Part shown: in pieces, positions 43,108 to 55,500 of the stretch
Layout: the number at the start of each line of letters is the position of its first letter
How positions within the stretch are numbered: the first letter of the stretch is position 1
Assembly (NCBI RefSeq): GCF_963675165.1
Contig: NC_087377.1
Span: 12,572,632 to 12,636,631 of the forward strand
Direction of reading: 5' to 3'
Length of the DNA stretch: 64,000 nucleotides
From: Halichondria panicea
Taxonomy: Eukaryota; Porifera; Demospongiae; Suberitida; Halichondriidae
Program-made: the position numbers and the translations under genes
Notes under the pieces: model-generated
What the model was told of the DNA's origin: nothing
Databases searched by the model: none
The model's input: the letters and a program-made list of their open reading frames with translations, nothing else

Positions 43108-43302
43108 CCGTATAGCGGGTAATTTTCGGGGGACAAAATATTCGTGGTTCAGCAATATTGAGACATTTCGTGGATAATATTTTCGTGGTTGCTGCTTGGA
43201 TTGTAGGTAAGGTCGCTTCATTCGTGGGTAAAATATTCGTGGTCAGACCTCCAACCACAAAAACCACGAATATTTGCCCCACGAAAATTACCAGCTATAC
43301 GG
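43108..43302. mobile_element. TA-flanked MITE, CCGTATAGCGGG family
   Basis: The left end CCGTATAGCGGGTAATTTTC and right end GAAAATTACCAGCTATACGG are inverted copies, flanked by TA on both sides (43106-43107 and 43303-43304). The internal ATTCGTGGTTCAGCAATATT is shared with 35066-35276. Confidence 0.75.
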
Positions 43303-43304
43303 TA

Positions 43305-44400
43305 CCTATACACATGTAATAGTAGTGTGTTGTGACATGTGTCCTAATTAATAGCCATATAAAACGGCGAGGTTAAGTTGATGTTTAGCAGCACATCTAG
43401 AACTGCATGCTCGTTGTCTTTATTAGTACAGACAGAAAACAATTTTCCGTGCAAGTGGAATGTGTCCTCCATCGGGAACTCAAAACGATCATCTGTAACA
43501 TCAGGAGTGTATTAAGATTAGTATGCAACTTGCAGGGCCGTAAGAACCAGGGGGGCTGACCCCCTGGTTTTCAGACAATGAAATGGGGTGGGGATCACAG
43601 TCCTAATTATTAATTTAGTGCCTTTTAATCTGCATGTGGTTTGTTGCAACAACACTGTTACAGTACAGTAACTAAAGTAAGTTGATCCACATGCAGCTGA
43701 AAATTATAATAGCTATAGAGCTCACTATGGCACAAGGAGTATTCATTCTTTCTTTCTTCAGTACCTTAGCCTGCCATGATGAAGAAGGTAGGCGAACTAA
43801 GACCTTCTTCTTACGAAGCTCACCCAGCGTCTGTTTTATATACACAAGTCGCTAACTGATTCGCTTGACTTTGAAGCAGTTGCTCGTGACTTTGCTTCCA
43901 CTAACACACGTCGAATAAACTATTTGCTATAGCTCTCACGTGCATATTGTTTCATTTATGTATCTTTCTCCTGTTTATCTCTGAGAACATACAAATGTAA
44001 AAAGAAAGCGGGATGGGAGGGGGGAACTTCCCCCTCTCCGGACCCATGCAAGGAGAGGTTCCATTTAAACGAGCATGCTGACTATAAAAGGGCGTGCACT
44101 GTCATAACATACATGTACACTTACTTGACGAAATATACCATGAACTAACTTTTCCCAAGCCAGCATGACTACTAAAGTGAAGGTACTGGCTTGGGAGAAC
44201 TCCAGCACAAGTAAAACCATGGACGATCCTGCAATAAATAGTTAATCTTGAAAACGTCTAGAATTACTCACTTGCGGATTGTCACTCGAGGTCGCTTCCG
44301 TTGCCAATTTAACTCACAAGCAGGCCGCGCTTCGCCACTGCAAGTGGTTGGACTCCGCCCAACTACCAAGAGCCCTGGAACCAGAGCCATAGCGAAAGAT
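43305..44400. other. Spacer upstream of the ML gene
   Basis: No exon was recognised. CAGGGCCGTAAGAACCAGGGGGGCTGACC at 43533 resembles the ends of a common interspersed repeat, with a relative at about 30398. A small inverted repeat (TCCCAAGCCAG / CTGGCTTGGGA) lies at 44154-44197. Confidence 0.4.
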
Positions 44401-44407
44401 AAAAGAA

Positions 44408-47400
44408 ATGGATGCTACAAAAACTACTATTGTTTTGCTAATAGTAACCTTGTCAGTGACTCATTTTGTTGATTGTGGAGTCACCCTGATCACTCCTTCA
44501 ACACTGGCCAGTTTTCCCAAAGACTTTACTAACTGTAGTGGTACGTGCGTTGAACCATCATGCAGAGTTGTTCATGTTTCTCAACCACAGAATCTACATT
44601 TTGTTTTGGTTTACAAGTTGCATAATAATTGCTGCATCAATGTATACACACAGTCACAGCTTTTAGATGCGTAAAGGTTTCATAGTACCATAAAACCTTG
44701 ATTTAAAGCGAAGCTCCAATGATACGATATCTTAAGCTCAGGCAACTTTCTAACCTCTAAAAGTAGCAACAGGCACACCTTATTAAATGACGGAGCTACA
44801 TGCACATGATATATTTTGGCAGAAATTATCAATATATAGCTTGTTTTTGCGCTCTCAATCTAATGTGTATAATTATAATTGAATTTTGTTTGTTGCAGCT
44901 AAAGGAGATATTGGGAAGGTCCTGAATTTCTCATTGAATTCTTATGATTTTAGAAGAGGAGATACGATTGTTGGAAACCTGACATATTTCTTGTGTAAGT
45001 CTAATCACTCATGCACATGACCCTCTGCATATGGTCACATGTTAGCTATGTAAGGTTATATCAACACTATAGACAGTACAATATCAGAGAGACTTGACAT
45101 AATTAATAGCAAGTCAGAGTTTCAGTAAAATAATGAGCAATAAGGAATTTCCAAATTTTATATTTTGCTTTTTTTGTACACAGATCATGACATTTCTGGG
45201 AATGTAACACTCTCAGCATGGGGAAGGCATGGTGTTGTGCCTTACTTTGGTGATACTCTGAATTTATGTGATACCAAAGTGATCTCATGCCCACTGAAAG
45301 CCGGTGAAGGACATGCAGTCTTCAAGTATCCACTAGGCCAGTTTCAATCAATTGTAAGTGATTGTTAATTCAATTAACCAGCGATTTGCCTTTTTTAATC
45401 TATTAATAGTAAATCCAACTCAGGTTTCCTTCCTCCTACAGAAGTACTTAACTGGTTTCTTTCCTCCTATACTTCAATTGATTGTATAGCCTTCAGTATT
45501 ATACATAAATTTAATTATATGGTATGGATCTTCTTGTCTTTTTTAATCCAAAATAGTAAATCCAACTCAGGTTTCTTTCCTCCTACAGAAGTACTTAACT
45601 GGTTTCTTTCCTCCTATACTTCAATTGATTGTATAGCCTTTCAGTATTATACATAATTTAATTATACGTATGGATCTTCTTAATCCAAAATAGTAAATCC
45701 AACTCAGGTTTCCTTCAGCCAATAATACTATGGCTTCTTTCCTTCTATACTTCAATTGATTGTAGCCTTTCAGTATGGTAGCACATATACATGATATATA
45801 GTTATGGATCTTCTAGCTTATAGAGTTTCCTTCGCCAATAATTCTGATCAACAGTTTATATTAGGAAGAGTAATGTACGCAACAGTTGAACTTAAAACCA
45901 TAGTATAGGCCTATAGGCGTTGTCCAGCCTATACTGCGTGATTTTAAGTTAAATAAGGAAATTTGCTATGAATAACATTAGTGATTGCATGCATGCATGC
46001 ATGCATGCATGGTCTTTCCTATTATCTATAGCGCCATGCATCTGAAGTGGGTGCATGGTTGTGGTTACAATAGTGAGTATTATTGTGACATATGTCTGCC
46101 TCACAGTCTTCCTACTCTTTCGAACTCTTGATAGTGAGTATTATTGTGACATAAATGTCTGCCTCACAGTCTGCGGACTCTTTCGAACTCTTGATATAAT
46201 TATAGTGTGGGGGTGTAGGTACTATATAGGGGTTGCTATAGCATAATTTTGAGCATAATAATAATAGGCATACTTTTTTGGTGAGAATTATTCTGGCATA
46301 ATAGGTGCCTTTATAAAATATATAATAGGCATGCAGGTTTTAGAAGTACAGGTCAGTACGAATCTTAGTATAACATTTTTTAAGTCGAATGGTCGTGCTG
46401 GAAAAGTATATCTTCTTGGCATTCTGTATTATAGTGTTAATCATGTAGCCATTATTAATTTTATATGACATGGGGTCTATGTTGTACTTTGGAGGAATAA
46501 TGTGGGAATAATAGGCGATTTAAAAAGAATAATGAAAGCACCGCGGGTGCTGATACCTCGGTGGAGGTGCCAAAGCTACATAACATAAAACTACTAATAG
46601 CTAGCTTTTATACACACAATTATCATGATGATATAATTTGCTGCATGCAATCAACCGAATAGTGGGTAATGATCAACCATGATTGTTGTTAAAAACGATC
46701 GATGCCAAAAGTTCAAGTCTAATATTAATGGCTGCAAGTCAGCAGAGCCTTGCAGCTCTCTGCTCACTCTTGCAGCTACCAATAGCTAGCGTTCTAGTGC
46801 AGAGCTAACTACTAAGTAGAGTAGTAACACTCGGTGAACAAGTTTTGCTACGGACTCTTCTGAAAAGGCTGCAATGGCATTCCAAGTAAGCAAAACTAGG
46901 CATAACTCGAGAACGAAGCATTATTTTGCAAATCCACGAATTAAAATCCAAGTAAACATGACTAGAAGCCTATAGAAACTCTTACTTGCACTTGATTCAT
47001 CTTTGGGCAGCTGTAGCGGTCTACACACACACACAGACACACACACAGACACACAGACACACAGACACACAAACACACTACCGTATACCTCGCTTGCGCA
47101 TGCGCACCGAGGCATAATAAGCAGTTTGAAAAGGATAATATAGGCAGTTAACTTGAGCATAAAAAATAGCATAATAGGAATAACTCGAGCATAATCACAA
47201 AACCTTAGTAGGTACTTGTATACACACAGAAGCCCTAATTTACTGTTGAACCTATAATTATATGCTGTAAATGCAATACATGTATATAAAAATTATACGC
47301 TAATTGGTCCAACTATAATTATTGTGTCATAACTGCAGGGCTGGTATGAAGTTCATCTTGTTGTTTCTGATGAGAATAAGACAGAAGTAGCTTGCTTGGA

Positions 47401-47425
47401 CTTCAAACTCGAAATAAAAGTTTAA
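44408..47425 (+). CDS. Secreted ML-domain (MD-2/NPC2-like) lipid-binding protein
   Basis: Four exons, 44408-44540, 44899-44994, 45184-45353 and 47339-47425, join as 486 nt, 161 codons plus stop; phases are 1, 1 and 0. Residues 1-23 form a signal peptide (TIVLLIVTLSVTHF). Cysteines follow the ML/NPC2 pattern: DCG near the N-terminus, TNC, LNLCDTKVISCPLKAGEGHA, and CLDFKLEIKV at the end. The VTLSAWGR strand and GWYEVHLVV near the C-terminus fit the two-sheet ML fold. The family binds sterols or other lipids in its cavity (NPC2, MD-2, GM2A, Der p 2); the ligand here cannot be told. Length is normal for the family. Intron 3 (about 2 kb) is expanded by tandem repeats and mobile sequence. The gene appears intact and unrelated to its receptor neighbours. 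Confidence 0.85.
45396..45815. repeat. Three tandem copies of a ~140-bp intronic repeat
   Basis: TAGTAAATCCAACTCAGGTTTC starts each copy (near 45409, 45556 and 45691), followed by TATACTTCAATTGATTGTA and TATGGATCTTCTT. The third copy is shorter. It lies in intron 3 of the ML gene. Confidence 0.7.
45988..46012. repeat. (GCAT)n microsatellite
   Basis: About six GCAT units lie in intron 3 of the ML gene. Confidence 0.8.
46072..46200. repeat. ~65-bp tandem duplication
   Basis: ATAGTGAGTATTATTGTGAC...CTCTTTCGAACTCTTG appears twice in tandem with a few changes, in intron 3 of the ML gene. Confidence 0.7.
46760..47115. repeat. Interspersed repeat with (CA)n-rich microsatellite
   Basis: 46765-46875 is an inverted diverged copy of 23265-23430. 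47023-47080 is a CACACAGACACA-type simple repeat, followed by CTTGCGCATGCGCACCGAGG. It lies in intron 3 of the ML gene. Confidence 0.55.
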
Positions 47426-47587
47426 ATAGAGCCATAATACCTGCATGCATGCATGGCCGGATTAACAGTTGCAATTTACGTTTGAATTATAACATTATTG
47501 TAATTATTCATTAAGTGAACACCATAATAAATATGCATGATTTAGTTTTAATGCACACTTATAATGACTTAACCGATTATGCGTCAA

Positions 47588-47649
47588 TGACGCCTATTGG
47601 CGTCACTCTGGTAAGTGGCCGACACGGCCGTTGACGCCAATTGGCGTCA
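47588..47649. repeat. Double palindrome TGACGCC(T/A)ATTGGCGTCA
   Basis: TGACGCCTATTGGCGTCA (47588-47605) and TGACGCCAATTGGCGTCA (47632-47649) are each nearly or fully self-complementary. They are also inverted copies of each other around GGCCGACACGGCC. TTAACCGATTATGCGTCA lies just upstream (from 47569). The role is unknown; it could be a transposon end. Confidence 0.6.
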
Positions 47650-47931
47650 TATGCAGCGATCCGGCTTCTCTCTGCGGTAAAGAAACCAGGGTGAGGCTGC
47701 AGCTAGTTTAATGCTACGACTACGTCCAGTTACTGTTCAGGTAAGTATATATGCAGTCAAAAACTCATACTATGTAGAAAATATTTTTGCAATACCCATT
47801 GTCCAGAATTTCTTACAGCACCTCCTCACTGGTCTAGTGTGGCCTCTTGGCCATGATTGTAGCTCTATATAATTTTTTGAAAGTGTTTGTTTATGCCAAT
47901 AATTAATATTTAATTTGTAAAGTAGCTGCAT

Positions 47932-48046
47932 ATTCAAGCGGGGACCTGCAGAGATTGACATAGAAGATCTAACAGCTGAGTACAGCGAAATAGACAGAGA
48001 CGTGCCAGTCATGGAGGGCAGTGATGATGAATTTTCTGATCAATAA
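47932..48046 (+). other. Possible acidic exon with stop
   Basis: After a possible AG acceptor near 47925 the frame reads FKRGPAEIDIEDLTAEYSE, then IDRDVPVMEGSDDEFSDQ and stop. An AATAAA lies about 45 nt downstream (48090). A matching 5' exon was not found in phase. It may be a transposon relic with the palindrome at 47588. Confidence 0.2.
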
Positions 48047-48059
48047 CAGTTTAGAGAGG

Positions 48060-49600
48060 AGCTGGACAGTTACATTACTCCAACCAACAAATAAAATAGC
48101 TTCACTCAATGCATGGACTAAAAACAAGACCACAAATACAACAATAATTTAATACGCAAAGAATTATATTATTGTTATACTTGATAGTCAAAAAAATGTT
48201 TTCAAGGCTCAAAGAACGAAAGGAGAGGCTATTACTTTACTATTTCAAAAAACACTCTAGGTTAGTAGTCAACACACATAATATGTGCCCTGGCTCACCT
48301 CGCTGCTACTGCCACTGTTCCTCTGTTCACGTTCACTGTACATACGTGGCCCCATCTCTGATTATTGGATCCAGCCACACCTACACGTAGTGTATGTACG
48401 TACACAAAGAAGGCTAATCAATGCTTTTCAGCACTAAAAATTCTAGATACAATTACTATCTATCATGTACAGTCAGTACTAACCATACAGCTTCTAGCGA
48501 TTCTACATACAATGTAGGCATGCAACACAGTACTGTAAGCAACTACAACCGATTGAATTTTTAATATTTTAATCTTACGGCCTGATTTTAAGTCTATAAT
48601 AGGTGATGCAGGCCCTAAAGAAGACTCTAAACATTCAGTAGAGTCAACACATACAGCTTAGGAAGCTTGTTATAGCTTGTACTCACCTTTTTGCCACTGC
48701 CAGTGCTTCTTTTTACACATAGCGTGGGAGGGAGAGAACTGTCTGGTTTCTGTTGTCATATCGAATGCGGTAGAGTATATACATAATTATTCTTTGCATG
48801 TGAGTCTTATATTCCGACAAGAATGTAACATAGCTTTCAACACACCTGTTGGATTCTTCTTGCAACCATGCGAAAGAGTATAATTATAGCTAGACAGGCT
48901 AGACTATTGCTATTGTTTCAAGTTCAGAGATTGACTGCCAATAAACATTTTTACTTCGTATAGTAAATTCACAATAAGTATCAGCAAACTATACAATAAT
49001 GACAACTGACAAGGGTAATGACGAGTCAGGTCCCAGGGGGGTGATCGAGAATAATCCAAAATAGTCCAGAACAATCCAGGGTGCATGATAATCAGAAACC
49101 AAGGAAAAACTGTGATCAAGTGTGATAAATACATAACAAAACACATCAGGATAGAACAGGATGGATCAAGATAGATCACAACACATCATGACCAATCATG
49201 GCCAGTACACACCAACGCACACCATATATTTCTATGCATGCATGCGCATTAATTGAATTGTGGGTTTATCCACGTGGTTAACAGGATGAATATATACATT
49301 CCTGTACGACAAAACAGTGCATGCAGCTTGCAAAGGTGCCCATTATTCCAGGCCACTCACTCAAAAATAGGCCTATTATCAACTTTGCATGCGCTAGCAT
49401 AATTTTATATCTATCCCAAGTACAATTTATTTGCACCAACATTTAATTATGTACGTTGAATTTATGTATAAGCATTGAAATTATTGCTAAAAAAAATTAT
49501 TGCTAAAAAATATGCTATAACCTAAATTGACACCACAGCAACTATCTATTTATCACTACAAAAATGTTCAGTTATACACTGCATAAACTAATAAAAAAAA
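48060..49600. other. Non-coding spacer
   Basis: AT-rich with scattered short repeats (ATCAAGATAGATCACAACAC near 49165). No exon with support was seen on either strand. Confidence 0.4.
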
Positions 49601-49603
49601 GTA

Positions 49604-49920
49604 CTACGTCTGTGCCGTCGTCATTTGATAGTCATTACCGGTTTTACTCTCTTTTTTGCTTTTGGATTTGATGATAAGCGCCATTATGACAATAGCAATA
49701 AATGCGAGCAGCAGTGGAATACCAAGACCTAATCCTAGACCGAGACCAATCCCAAGGAAAGGGTTATCAGATACAACAAGGCCTTCTTGGTTGGGTCCAA
49801 TTATTGGTACAGGACAAGCTTGATCCAGTGTACAATTACCAATGCAAGTTGCGTTAGCATCACAAATTGGACAATCTAAAGGCTCTTCGTTGCAATCGGC
49901 TATGGTATTATCTTCAATTA
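49604..49920 (-). CDS. Last exon of a Cys-rich single-pass membrane protein (partial, cut by gap)
   Basis: The reverse strand is open from the gap edge to TAG at 49606-49604 (about 105 codons). The extracellular part is Cys-rich (ADCNEEPLDCPICDANATC, GNCTLDQACPVP), like an EGF or similar small disulfide domain. Next come a linker, a Gly-rich TM segment (GIGLGLGLGLGIPLLLAFIA) and a short basic tail (KSKSKKES) ending NDYQMTTAQT. The 5' exons lie in or beyond the 200-base gap. Family not identified; probable type I receptor or adhesion protein. The frame reaching the gap has no start, so it is not a complete gene. Confidence 0.6.
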
Positions 49921-50120
49921 NNNNNNNNNNNNNNNNNNNNNNNNNNNNNNNNNNNNNNNNNNNNNNNNNNNNNNNNNNNNNNNNNNNNNNNNNNNNNNNN
50001 NNNNNNNNNNNNNNNNNNNNNNNNNNNNNNNNNNNNNNNNNNNNNNNNNNNNNNNNNNNNNNNNNNNNNNNNNNNNNNNNNNNNNNNNNNNNNNNNNNNN
50101 NNNNNNNNNNNNNNNNNNNN
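49921..50120. other. Assembly gap (200 N)
   Basis: A run of 200 undefined bases. Any frame crossing it is meaningless. Confidence 1.
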
Positions 50121-50196
50121 TTTTTGTGATGATGTTCCCTATAATAGAATATGGAATTTCGAACTTGTAATAATTATGAAATATCAAGCAACTGTG

Positions 50197-50290
50197 TAGC
50201 CTCGATCCCAGGCCGAGTTTTCGCTTTTATAACGGTTAGGCGAACAACTAGGCCTGGTACTAGTTGTCTGCGCATGCGTCAATCGTTAGT
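50197..50290. repeat. Left end of a TAGCCTCGAT-family element
   Basis: TAGCCTCGATCCCAGGCC, then GAGTTTTCGCTTTTATAACG and CTGCGCATGCGTCA, match 14846-14943, 14335-14402 and 28725-28800. No right end or target duplication was found nearby. Confidence 0.5.
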
Positions 50291-50434
50291 CAGATTCTGA
50301 CTAATGGATATTCTCGTTCACTTTTGTGACATTTATATTCGTGTACTATCGTGTACTAGAAGTCAGTTCCCGTTTTATCATTATTGGAATGGCTCTTAGC
50401 TGAAGCTTCTCTCTTCTCTGAAGCTTAGAAAACA

Positions 50435-50640
50435 TTATTCTGAAGACTGAACAACAAGGGAAGAGGTATAAAGCTTTGTCAAGCTTGTTAAGGTCAGACA
50501 TTTTTGTGTGGGCCCTGTGCTATCATCATGTTTGGCAAGATCTAGGTAGACTATAGTTTCATCATTAATATGGTGGATCAAGTGAAGAGTGTGAGCTAGA
50601 GAACTTGGTGCTGCCATCATCAGCTTGTCGACAATGACAC
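50435..50640 (-). other. Possible unidentified exon
   Basis: The reverse-strand frame VIVDKLMMAAPSSLAHTL, IHHINDETIVYLDLAKH and CLTLTSLTKLYTS is preceded by a possible AACAG acceptor (near 50648). It ends at a stop (50437-50435). The composition looks coding, but no partner exon or family was recognised. Confidence 0.25.
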
Positions 50641-50644
50641 TATA

Positions 50645-51364
50645 ACCTGTTTAAAATACGAGAAATTTAATATAGATCTACACATATTTAGAATGTCTAC
50701 TTCTCTGTACAGGAGCAATGGCTAATATCCAGCTATCCCAACAGTGCTCCTCTTGGCTATACTAATGGACGAGACTGGACAGTTTAAGGTAAGGGTTTAA
50801 CCGTGTTTGGTTTCTTTAATATTGTCCTATACTTACAGGACTGGAGTATGACCTGCTCGTTCGAGCGTTGCTGGGTAGCTCAGAGGCATCAAGAGAATCT
50901 ACGTTTTCTCAAGCAAAGTTTAACTGAGTTACGAGTTGGGGCCTAGAATCAGAGAAGTCCAGCAGCCTGCTAAATCGTTGAAACGTAATTTGAAGACATT
51001 CAATCATCTTGAAGTTGCCCTGGGTCACTGTAATCGTGCTGCAGCACAACTGGCAACTCCCCAGGCCCTTGTGAAGCAGCTCCCTATGTGCATATTTTGT
51101 GTGTACTCACTCTGTGCATTTTCTGTGTACAAATTTCGATTATTGATTTATTAAATGAACTCTGGACACTACTGTGCACATGACTGTACTGTGCTGAGTG
51201 CAAAACCCATGTTTACACAACTGTCACCCACAATCAACCACAATCAACAATATTCATAGCATAAGCTATTGCGTGGGTCAACTCTTTACCGTAACCTTAA
51301 GACTACATGTTGTTTGCATAGCAACATTGTATTGTGGTTTTGTGGTAACGCAGTGCTAATTTAG
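50645..51364. other. Spacer without supported gene
   Basis: A GTAAGG donor-like and a TTACAG acceptor-like site flank a ~50-nt gap at 50790-50840, but the joined frame is closed. Nothing else was recognised. Confidence 0.3.
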
Positions 51365-51366
51365 TA

Positions 51367-51592
51367 CCGTATAGCGCGAAATTTTCGAGGCACTTATATT
51401 TCGTGGATTGGCCTCTAAAAGCCATTTCGTTGCACAATGTTCGCGGAATGACTGCTTACCGGAAGCCACGCCTTTAGATCTTGCACGTTATAGCAGGTAA
51501 AGAACGATTTTCGTGGACTTAATTTTCGTGTAGGATTGCTAACCCACGAAATCCACGAAAATTAAGCCCCTCGAAAATTTCGCGCTATACGG
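51367..51592. mobile_element. TA-flanked MITE, CCGTATAGCGCG type
   Basis: The left end CCGTATAGCGCGAAATTTTC and right end GAAAATTTCGCGCTATACGG are exact inverted copies, flanked by TA (51365-51366 and 51593-51594). The interior includes CACGCCTTTAGATCTTGCAC, also seen in the decayed copy at 11103. It lies about 300 bp left of the P-superfamily element. Confidence 0.8.
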
Positions 51593-52598
51593 TATTTTGC
51601 AAGGTCTATGCAAACAGCTGTACCTAGTGAATTTTACTACAAAACATTTGGCACCCACTTAAATTTGGTCACTTAAAATGTTTTTTCCAATTAAATTCTG
51701 TACTTAAACAAACTATTGTGGTATCTTTGTCAACACAAGCATACAACTACAAATTTCTGTTGGAAAAAATACTAGAGTGGTAGTGCTATTAAATGCAGAC
51801 AGAATAGCTGAAAAGCAGTCCTGTTTTAAACAGCTGTCTCATAATTGGTTCCGTCTCATAACACCTTCTTCTACTCTAAACTAAGAAGCTTGAACCATAG
51901 ATAGTAAAGGGAAGGGATTGGAAACAGCTCAGGTGACCAATGTATTGCCCTTGGGAATTCTGACACCATGCGTGTTGCATTGCGCAAGTGCTGATTGCGA
52001 TTTATTGCGAGCCAGCTGCAAAGAAGAAAGTGGAGGAAACTGCAGTAAGCACTGGCAGAGCTAGTCTGTATGTACATTATCCATAGTAAATGTATGATTT
52101 GCATAATTTACCAAATTTGTTGGATCATCAGAGCTCTTATTAGCACTATTTTACATGTATTTAGCTAGAAAATTGACCATGTATGAAACTTTGTGGGGGA
52201 ATATCTGGAGCTAGGAAGTAGTCACGGTTGCTTGAGAGTGATCAGAGTGTAGAGGAAGCATTGAAATATGCAGTAGGCATAGCCAAGTTGAGCATTATGC
52301 TGTTTATTGTTAGATATTTGCATAGCAGTGTGACAATATGGATTCAAAAGTACATTTGTTTGCGGGGGAGTTGCTGGTTAACAATAGATTGTACATGGCT
52401 ATTGTTTAGTTCTACATGTTACTTAATGATCCCCATGTGCAGTAAGAAAATATTTTCCTTGCTAACCGTTATAGTTTTGGAAATAATTATGCTAATTCAA
52501 ACTTACCCGAAAATTGCCGTAATTGCTTTCCTAGGTATGGGAGGAAGAAAATTCAAACTTTACAACCCAAAGAAATTGGAAAAAAAAAGTGTGCTGTC

Positions 52599-55500
52599 AT
52601 GTCACTCCCAGTTTCAATTAAGCTAACACCTGATATCAAAGTATTCCCGATATCAATTCCTCTCAAGGCACTGGAGCAAGACACAGACTACACAGTGAAG
52701 CTTCCTATCCAACACTTTTTTTCCGCTCCGCTCCTTACTACACAGGCGTTGAAACTGAGGCTAGAGAAGAAAACTCTTCCACTTCTTTGGAGCATGCATC
52801 TGGGATGCCAAGATTCTTTGCTGTTGTGCAAAATGAGCCTGGCTGAAGGTATACATGTAGCACCAGTTGTACAGGTTTCTCTGCGCATTAATGAAGATCT
52901 CTCGTGGAGCGTTTCATTTGTTGGTCGAATCATTCCTCCGAATGCACCATCAATGTTGAGCCTCCCACCAACGATCAAAACCATCGATGACATGACTACC
53001 CTGCTGGATTTTTTCGCCAACTGTCAACTTTGCTGTGGTAGCAAGGAAGAGAAACTGTTGAATGTAATCAAACACAAGGACTCAACACTCCAAGGTAAGT
53101 GAATATTACATGTGCACTTGTGCAATATTTCATTACTTTCTTTCAGGTCAAAACTCTGCAACGATTGACACATCCTCGTGTCAGCCCACAGTGAGGCATA
53201 GAGACTGCCACTACCTCCTACCACCATCTTCTAGCTGTGTACGATGCCCAAAATGCACTCGCCATCGCTCTTCTCTTCTAATACAATCTAAGCGCCTGGA
53301 AAATTCTACTCCATCAAAAAAAACCAACTATCGATTCCTCTCCAAACAAGGACTTGTTGATCGAGTACAACTGGTTCACTCACAAGTGAAAGTGATGACA
53401 AAAAGAAATTTGAGACTGAAGAAGAAACTCGAAACTCAATTCGAAGAAAATGGTATGACTGTGAGTGAGGAGACACACAATGACCTCGCTACAGTTATTG
53501 AGAGGAATTCCGACACAGTTGACTCTCTGCCTCCCAACTCATTTCAACGCCTGTTCTGGGAGCAGCAATTAATAGCCATGTCCAAGCCAAGTTCGAAGGC
53601 CAAGGGTGTACGTTACCATCCTCTCATGATCAGATGGTGCTTGTATCTTCAGTATCATTCAAGTGGAGCGTATAATGTAAGTGTTCAGCATAATTCTATA
53701 TGCTGTCTTATTCTACTTGTTGATTTTCCTCTTTTACTTTTGCAGCTCTTGAGAGAGAGTGGGATTCTCAAACTCCCATCTAGCCGCACCCTGCGTGATT
53801 ATACTCATTTCGCTAGTGCCAAGCCAGGATTTTCAGTCGAGGTGGATAAGATGTTAATCGATGCTTCTAAGGTTGCTAGTTGTCCAGAGCGAGAAAAATA
53901 CATACTGCTTCTCCTGGACGAAATGCACGTCAAAGAAGATTTAATTTTCAACAAGCATTCGGGGGAGCTGATTGGATTTTCCAATCTTGGTGACATCAAC
54001 AACCATTTGGAAGTCTACTTACGGTCTCTTGACACTGACATTGAACAGTCACCTCCCCTTGCCAAATATTTATGGTGCGAGGGCTATTTACGAAGATGCA
54101 GTTTGCGTACGCACAGTTCCCGTGTTGCTCTCTGACGGGCGACAAACTGTATGCACCATTCTGGAATGCTCTTTCCCGGATTGAAAACTGTGGACTAAAG
54201 GTTTGTATACTTAAGTATAATTATGTAGTATTCATTTTATTATACTCAGGTGCTATGTGTCAAGAATAAGTAATATACTCAGGTGCTAGGTGTCAAGTAT
54301 AAGTATTAATTTTATTATACTCAGGTGCTAGGTGTCACAATGGACGGGTGTGCTGTCAACAGACGATTTATGAAGTTGCACCAATCCTCCGACTCATTTT
54401 TCTACAAAATCACGAACCCCTACACCTCAGAGAGTCGGCCAATTTTTTTCTTCTCAGATCCTCCTCACCTTATGAAAACCGCTAGAAATTGTCTATTCTC
54501 TACAAAAAGAGAAACTGTGGGTAAGTATACTTGCAGATATAGCTATACTGGCGTGTATTCAATGGCATACATGTGTTTATTATTAGAATGAGGGGAAAGA
54601 CATCACGAGGCAGCACGTTGTGACTCTTTATGAAGAGGACCAGAGGGGTGGTCTGGGTCTAAGAGTCCTACCCAAGCTTAAGTACGAGCACCTTCATTTG
54701 ACCTCTTTTTCCAAAATGCGAGTGGATTTAGCTGCACAGGTAAATTTTATGTGTATTTATTAATGTTTGTAAGTATGCAATCACTACAGGTGTTGAGTGA
54801 GTCCGTTTCAAAGGCACTTACTTTAAGGGGTGGAGAGGCAGCCGAAGGAACAGCCTGTTTCTTGCTACTCATGAATAAATTCTTTGATTGCACAAATGTG
54901 AAGAATTATTCAGCTGGTGCCAGGTCACCCAAACCATTTCAGCTACCCTACTTAAGTGCGGAGGGTGAGAGGCTAACGGTACTAGGCCTAACAATTACGC
55001 ACGGTTTTATCAGTAAATTTTATATCATATACCGTACCCTCGCGAAAATACGCCCACCCTTTTCTGCAAGAAGTCTAGGCTTATTAGGGGACTGGGCGTT
55101 TAATTAATCACAAACGGCAAGTTTTCATTCGAACATACGCCCACCCGCGGCCTCAAATCTAGGTCTACACTTTGCTCTATGCCAATTCTTTATTAATTTA
55201 TTGTATTTTCATTTTAATACATAGTATGAACATTTTATACAACAACAATGTTATAAACTAATGCATGAGTATGATTAAAGCATGACAAGAGAATGAACAT
55301 AAGGAGTGGACTCTGGCTCTATTCGTTGATGTTAGATGTAGCAGAAACTTCTCGAAGGATGGTAGGTCATACTCCTACAGAGCAGCTATCAGGTACTTTG
55401 TTTCAGAAAACCAAGGCAAGGTAACCTGCAAAATTAGCCTGTGTGATAACTTTCTTGGACTTGTGTTTTCCTTTCTCAGCATATAGGACTACTTGTTCCC

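Noticed and set aside
49842-50199. Open frames crossing the N run
   Set aside because: They are translated from undefined bases. Only the reverse frame ending at 49604 is supported, by composition and a TM segment.
52228-52598. Possible THAP zinc finger upstream of the P transposase
   Set aside because: A 132-codon frame exists, but no C2CH spacing or THAP motif is visible; it reads as low-constraint sequence.
54979-55031. Coding continuation after AEGERLT
   Set aside because: The frame continues only by chance into the intron; the conserved protein resumes at WLKDVF (55775), as in P transposases.
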